A stretch of 64,000 nt of DNA, taken from the NCBI GenBank assembly GCA_037414955.1, contig JBBEWH010000194.1:1-64000 (forward strand), written 5' to 3'. This document shows positions 61,254-64,000 of this stretch, piece after piece. Source of the stretch: Phytohabitans sp037414955 (GTDB lineage Bacteria; Actinomycetota; Actinomycetes; Mycobacteriales; Micromonosporaceae). Within the stretch, counting starts at the first letter, position 1; every line of letters starts with the position of its first letter. A model generated the notes under the pieces. The model did not search any database. It was given only the letters and a program-made list of their open reading frames with translations, and was not told where the DNA came from. Made by a program: the position numbers and the translations under genes.

Positions 61254-61411
61254 GGTTCGTAAGTAGTTCGTAGATTGGGGTGCCATCAGACTGCGTCACC
61301 TGTGCACCTCCGGTCAACAGGGTGTTCGTAAAATCGAGATTTCCCGGGTTGACGTTCGCGCACCTAGAGCGCAGTCTTGGGACGATACACACAGCGAACT
61401 ATTTATGAACC
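61254..61411. promoter_or_regulatory. Divergent regulatory region with paired 17-bp sites
   Basis: GGTTCGTAAGTAGTTCG (61254-61270) and, on the opposite strand, GGTTCATAAATAGTTCG (61411-61395) agree at 15 of 17 positions and point in opposite directions, one near each divergent gene. A weaker related GTTCGTAAAATCG lies at 61324-61336. They are good candidates for binding sites of the regulator encoded at 61430. A TTGACG at 61349-61354 is a possible -35 but no good -10 was seen for it. Confidence 0.7.
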
Positions 61412-61429
61412 TGGTCCTATAGAGGTGTT

Positions 61430-62737
61430 ATGCCGATCGTGATCGGGCTCGTCAGTCACGCGAGCCATCGCGCCGTCTTCGAGGAGGCGGCCCGCACCCT
61501 GTCCGGGGTCCAGCTCGAGTGGGTCACGTACCAGCGCGAGGACGAGATCCGGCCGCAGGTGCGGGAGCTGCTGGAGCGGCAGCACGTCGACGGACTGCTC
61601 CTCGGCCAGGTGCCGTACGCGGCGTGTCGCGACCTGCTGCCGGCCGACCTGTCCGTCGCGGTGACCCGGTCCGCCGCCCTCGACCTGTCCATCGCGTTCT
61701 TCCGCGCCGCCGCGCGCGGCTGGCCCGCTGCCCCGGTCAGCATCGACACGTTCGACGGGGAGACGGTCGACGAGGTCACCCGGGCGCTGCAGCTCGACCG
61801 CGAGCAGGTCGGCTGCCTGCCGTACGACCCGGAGCAGAGCGTCGACGAGATCGTCGACTTCCACCGGCGCTTCCGGGAGCGCACCGGCGCTGAGTACGCG
61901 ATCAGCCTGCGGACGGCGGTCACCGCGCGGCTCCGGGCGGAGGTGCCGGTCCGGGGCGCGCAACCCGGACCGGGCACCATCCGGGCGAACCTGCACGAGC
62001 TCGCGCTGCGCGTGCAGTCCCGGCAGGCGCACGCGTCCCGGTTCGCCGCCGGCGTCTTCCTGGTCGGCAAGCAGGACGCCCACGTCGACCTCGACCGCGC
62101 GCGGATCGGCCTGATGAACCTGCTCGTCAACACCCCCGAGTTCAGCGAGGCCTGGATCGAGGACCGGGACCGCCGCGGCGTCGTGGTCTTCGCCCACAGA
62201 GGACTGTTCGAGCAGGTCACCGACGACTGGGTGACGCTGCCCGTGCTCACCCAGGCGCAGGAGAGCCTCGACGTCCGGCTGGCCGTGGGGTTCGGCGTCG
62301 GCGCGTCCGCGCGCACCTGCGTCCAGCTCGCCGAGTGGGCGGCGGCCCGCGCCGAGCAGGAGGACATGCCCGCCGCGTACCTCGTCGAGGACAGCGGTGT
62401 CGTGATCGGGCCGATGAGTGGATCGGCGGCGTCGCTCGCGTTCACCTACCGCGACCACGGCGGCGACCTCGAAGGGCTGGCCCGCCGCGCCGGACTCAGC
62501 GCGGCGACGCTCTCCCGGCTGGCCGCGCTCGAACGCAGCCTCGGCGGCCGGCCGATCTCCCCCAGCGACCTGGCCAGTTCCCTCGGCATCACCGACCCGA
62601 GCGGGCGCCGGCTGATCCGCAAGCTCGGCGAGTCCGGCCTTGTCACCGAGGAGGGCAGCGCGCAGCTGCACCGCAAGGGCCGGCCCACCCGGCTGTACCG
62701 GCTGGGCATCATCGGTGCCAGCGCAGACGCGCCATGA
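61430..62737 (+). CDS. Transcriptional regulator with sensor domain and C-terminal winged HTH
   Basis: 435 aa. The N-terminus VIGLVSHASHRAVFEEAART resembles the PrpR-N/response-like sensor fold that binds small molecules; the C-terminus GLARRAGLSAATLSRLAALE, then SDLASSLGITDPSGRRLIRK and RPTRLYRLG is a helix-turn-helix plus winged-helix module. It is divergent from the ABC operon and upstream of the amidohydrolase, with 18 bp between them, and is probably the local regulator. The family is not firmly identified. AGAGG lies four or five bases before ATG 61430. Confidence 0.75.
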   Translation: MPIVIGLVSHASHRAVFEEAARTLSGVQLEWVTYQREDEIRPQVRELLERQHVDGLLLGQVPYAACRDLLPADLSVAVTRSAALDLSIAFFRAAARGWPAAPVSIDTFDGETVDEVTRALQLDREQVGCLPYDPEQSVDEIVDFHRRFRERTGAEYAISLRTAVTARLRAEVPVRGAQPGPGTIRANLHELALRVQSRQAHASRFAAGVFLVGKQDAHVDLDRARIGLMNLLVNTPEFSEAWIEDRDRRGVVVFAHRGLFEQVTDDWVTLPVLTQAQESLDVRLAVGFGVGASARTCVQLAEWAAARAEQEDMPAAYLVEDSGVVIGPMSGSAASLAFTYRDHGGDLEGLARRAGLSAATLSRLAALERSLGGRPISPSDLASSLGITDPSGRRLIRKLGESGLVTEEGSAQLHRKGRPTRLYRLGIIGASADAP

Positions 62738-62755
62738 CTCCAGCGTGGACACGCC

Positions 62756-64000
62756 ATGACCTATGATCTCCTGCTCGCCGGCGGCGACGTGATCGACGCC
62801 GGCGGTGGCCACATCGGACGGTACGACGTGGCGGTGCGCGGCGGCCGGATCGCCGCGGTGGCGCCCGATCTGCCGCGCACGCTCGCGCGCGAGGTCGTCG
62901 ACGTCACCGGCAAGCTGGTCACGCCGGGCCTGATCGACCTGCACACCCACGTGCACCCCGGCGCCACCTACTGGGGCATCGATCCCGACCCGATCGCCTG
63001 GTACTCCGGCGTGACGACGTGGGTCGACGCGGGCTCCGCCGGCGCGTACACGCTGGATTCGCTGCGGGCGGCGGCCCGCACGTTCCGGGTACGCGTCGCG
63101 GCGCTGCTCAACATCTCGGCGGTCGGCCTGACCGCCCCGCACGGAGAGAGCCGGGAGCTGGCCAACTGCGACGTGGACCTCGCGTCCGCGACCCTGGCCG
63201 CCAACCGCGACCTGGTCTTCGGCATCAAGGTGCGGATGGACGGCAAGACGGTCGGCGACAACGGCCTCGAACCCCTGCGCCGCGCGCTCATCGTGGCCGA
63301 GGCGGGCGGCGTGCCGGTGATGGTCCACATCGGAGTCGCGCCGCCCACGGTGGACGAGGTGCTGCGACTGCTGCGCCCCGGCGACATCGTGACGCACTGC
63401 GCGAGCGGGCTCGCCAGCGGCATGCTGGGTACCGGCGGACTGGCCCCCGCGGTGGTCGACGCGCACGCGGCCGGGGTGCTCTTCGACATCGGGCACGGCT
63501 CCGGCGGGTTCGCGTTCGACGTGCTGGAGGCGCAGCTGAGGGCCGGCGTCGTGCCCCACACGATCTCCTCGGATCTGCACGCCCGCTGCCTGTACGGTCC
63601 GGTGTTCGACCTGCCGACGACGATGGCCAAGATGCTCGCCGTGGGGCTCCCGCTCGACGCCGTGGTCGCGGCCGCGACCGTGCACCCGGCGCGCGCCCTG
63701 CGGTTGCCCGACGGCGCCGGCACGCTCGCCACCGGCGCGGTCGCCGACCTCGCGGTGTTCACTGTGGAGGCCGGCGACGTCGAACTGGTCGACGCGCACC
63801 AGCAGCGCCGCCGCGCGGACCGCCGCCTCGTCAACGTCGCGACCTATGTGGCCGGCCGCCCGCTCCCGGCCCAGCTGCCCGCCGCGCCGAAGCCGTGGGT
63901 GCCGCTCACGGCGACGCAGCGCCAGGCGTTGCGCCAGCGCGTCCACCGCGTCCGCGCCCTGCTCGCCACCCCCCTGGTCGAGGCCGACGGCCTCACCGAA
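62756..64000 (+). CDS. Amidohydrolase/deacetylase-family metallohydrolase (partial, runs off window)
   Basis: 415 codons without a stop before the window ends. The amidohydrolase barrel shows DLLLAGGDVIDAGGGHIG, the metal-binding LIDLHTHVHPG, the carboxylated-Lys candidate in FGIKVRMDGKTVGDN, His in VMVHIGVAPP and IVTHCASG, and the final Asp in HTISSDLHARCLYG. This pattern fits the EF_0837/AHA_3915-type amidohydrolase group, related to D-aminoacylase and dihydroorotase. ATG 62756 follows the regulator by 18 bp. It probably deacylates the imported substrate. Confidence 0.88.
   Translation, partial: MTYDLLLAGGDVIDAGGGHIGRYDVAVRGGRIAAVAPDLPRTLAREVVDVTGKLVTPGLIDLHTHVHPGATYWGIDPDPIAWYSGVTTWVDAGSAGAYTLDSLRAAARTFRVRVAALLNISAVGLTAPHGESRELANCDVDLASATLAANRDLVFGIKVRMDGKTVGDNGLEPLRRALIVAEAGGVPVMVHIGVAPPTVDEVLRLLRPGDIVTHCASGLASGMLGTGGLAPAVVDAHAAGVLFDIGHGSGGFAFDVLEAQLRAGVVPHTISSDLHARCLYGPVFDLPTTMAKMLAVGLPLDAVVAAATVHPARALRLPDGAGTLATGAVADLAVFTVEAGDVELVDAHQQRRRADRRLVNVATYVAGRPLPAQLPAAPKPWVPLTATQRQALRQRVHRVRALLATPLVEADGLTE

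Noticed and set aside
61403..63946. 847-codon minus-strand frame opposite the regulator and amidohydrolase
   Set aside because: Both plus-strand genes have clear motifs, spacing and start signals; the antisense frame is compositionally odd and spans two genes.

Overview
The window is very GC-rich, densely coded and carries family signatures typical of a filamentous actinomycete: Tat-exported carbohydrate enzymes, LacI/ABC sugar loci, NicO transporter, NarL two-component pair and IS982/IS4 relics. A Micromonosporaceae-like soil or plant-associated organism is my inference; no marker gene in the window fixes the taxon. No rRNA, tRNA or CRISPR array was seen.

Layout. 0.1-5.5 kb: a diaminobutyrate aminotransferase translationally overlapped with a large one-module NRPS that has no condensation or thioesterase domain but a membrane C-terminal half with three hexapeptide-repeat domains. 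This is the architecture of epsilon-poly-lysine synthetase, and the pair looks like a locus for a cationic homopoly(amino acid), most likely poly-diaminobutyrate. 5.5-8.4 kb: TetR regulator and divergent MMPL exporter with two TetR-type operators. 8.4-9.5 kb: endonuclease/exonuclease/phosphatase-family protein. 9.5-22.2 kb: a rhamnogalacturonan-I region (LacI, DUF2264 protein, PL26-like exo-lyase, PL11 lyase, a His-rich NicO metal transporter, GH36 alpha-galactosidase). 22.3-28.2 kb: PobA-type hydroxylase, nitrilase-family amidase, NarL-type two-component system, a stand-alone receiver and two orphan genes. 28.4-45.2 kb: a LacI-controlled divergent locus. On the minus strand lie lacI, a DppBCADF-type ABC transporter and a DapA-family aldolase, followed by a sialidase-like protein; on the plus strand lie a second sialidase-like protein, a GH127 beta-L-arabinofuranosidase, a GH63-like hydrolase and an FAD oxidoreductase. 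Twin TAATACGTATTA operators and back-to-back promoters sit between the arms. 45.3-49.4 kb: SnoaL-like, phosphotransferase, 2OG-Fe(II) oxygenase and lipoprotein genes. 49.6-53.4 kb: a decayed mobile-element zone (IS982 transposase, IS982 and IS4 remnants, truncated P450, a frame-disrupted secreted protein). 53.5-64 kb: a tightly coupled operon (ribose-type ABC importer, M20 peptidase, MBL hydrolase, DSD1-type D-amino-acid enzyme) divergent from a regulator and an amidohydrolase that runs off the window end.

A striking feature of the whole window is a family of near-perfect 56-bp palindromes (consensus ends CATGATCA-GGCGTCC ... GGACGCC-TGATCATG), at least eight full and three or four partial copies. 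Most abut gene 3' ends, and many genes use the TGA inside the palindrome as their stop codon; in several cases the repeat supplies the last codons or the start codon of a gene. It behaves like a REP/terminator-type family that has been built into genes.

Working picture: the organism degrades pectin side chains and backbone (RG-I for certain families; RG-II side-chain use is a hypothesis), imports the products by dedicated ABC systems under LacI control, and separately makes an exported or secreted cationic polymer.
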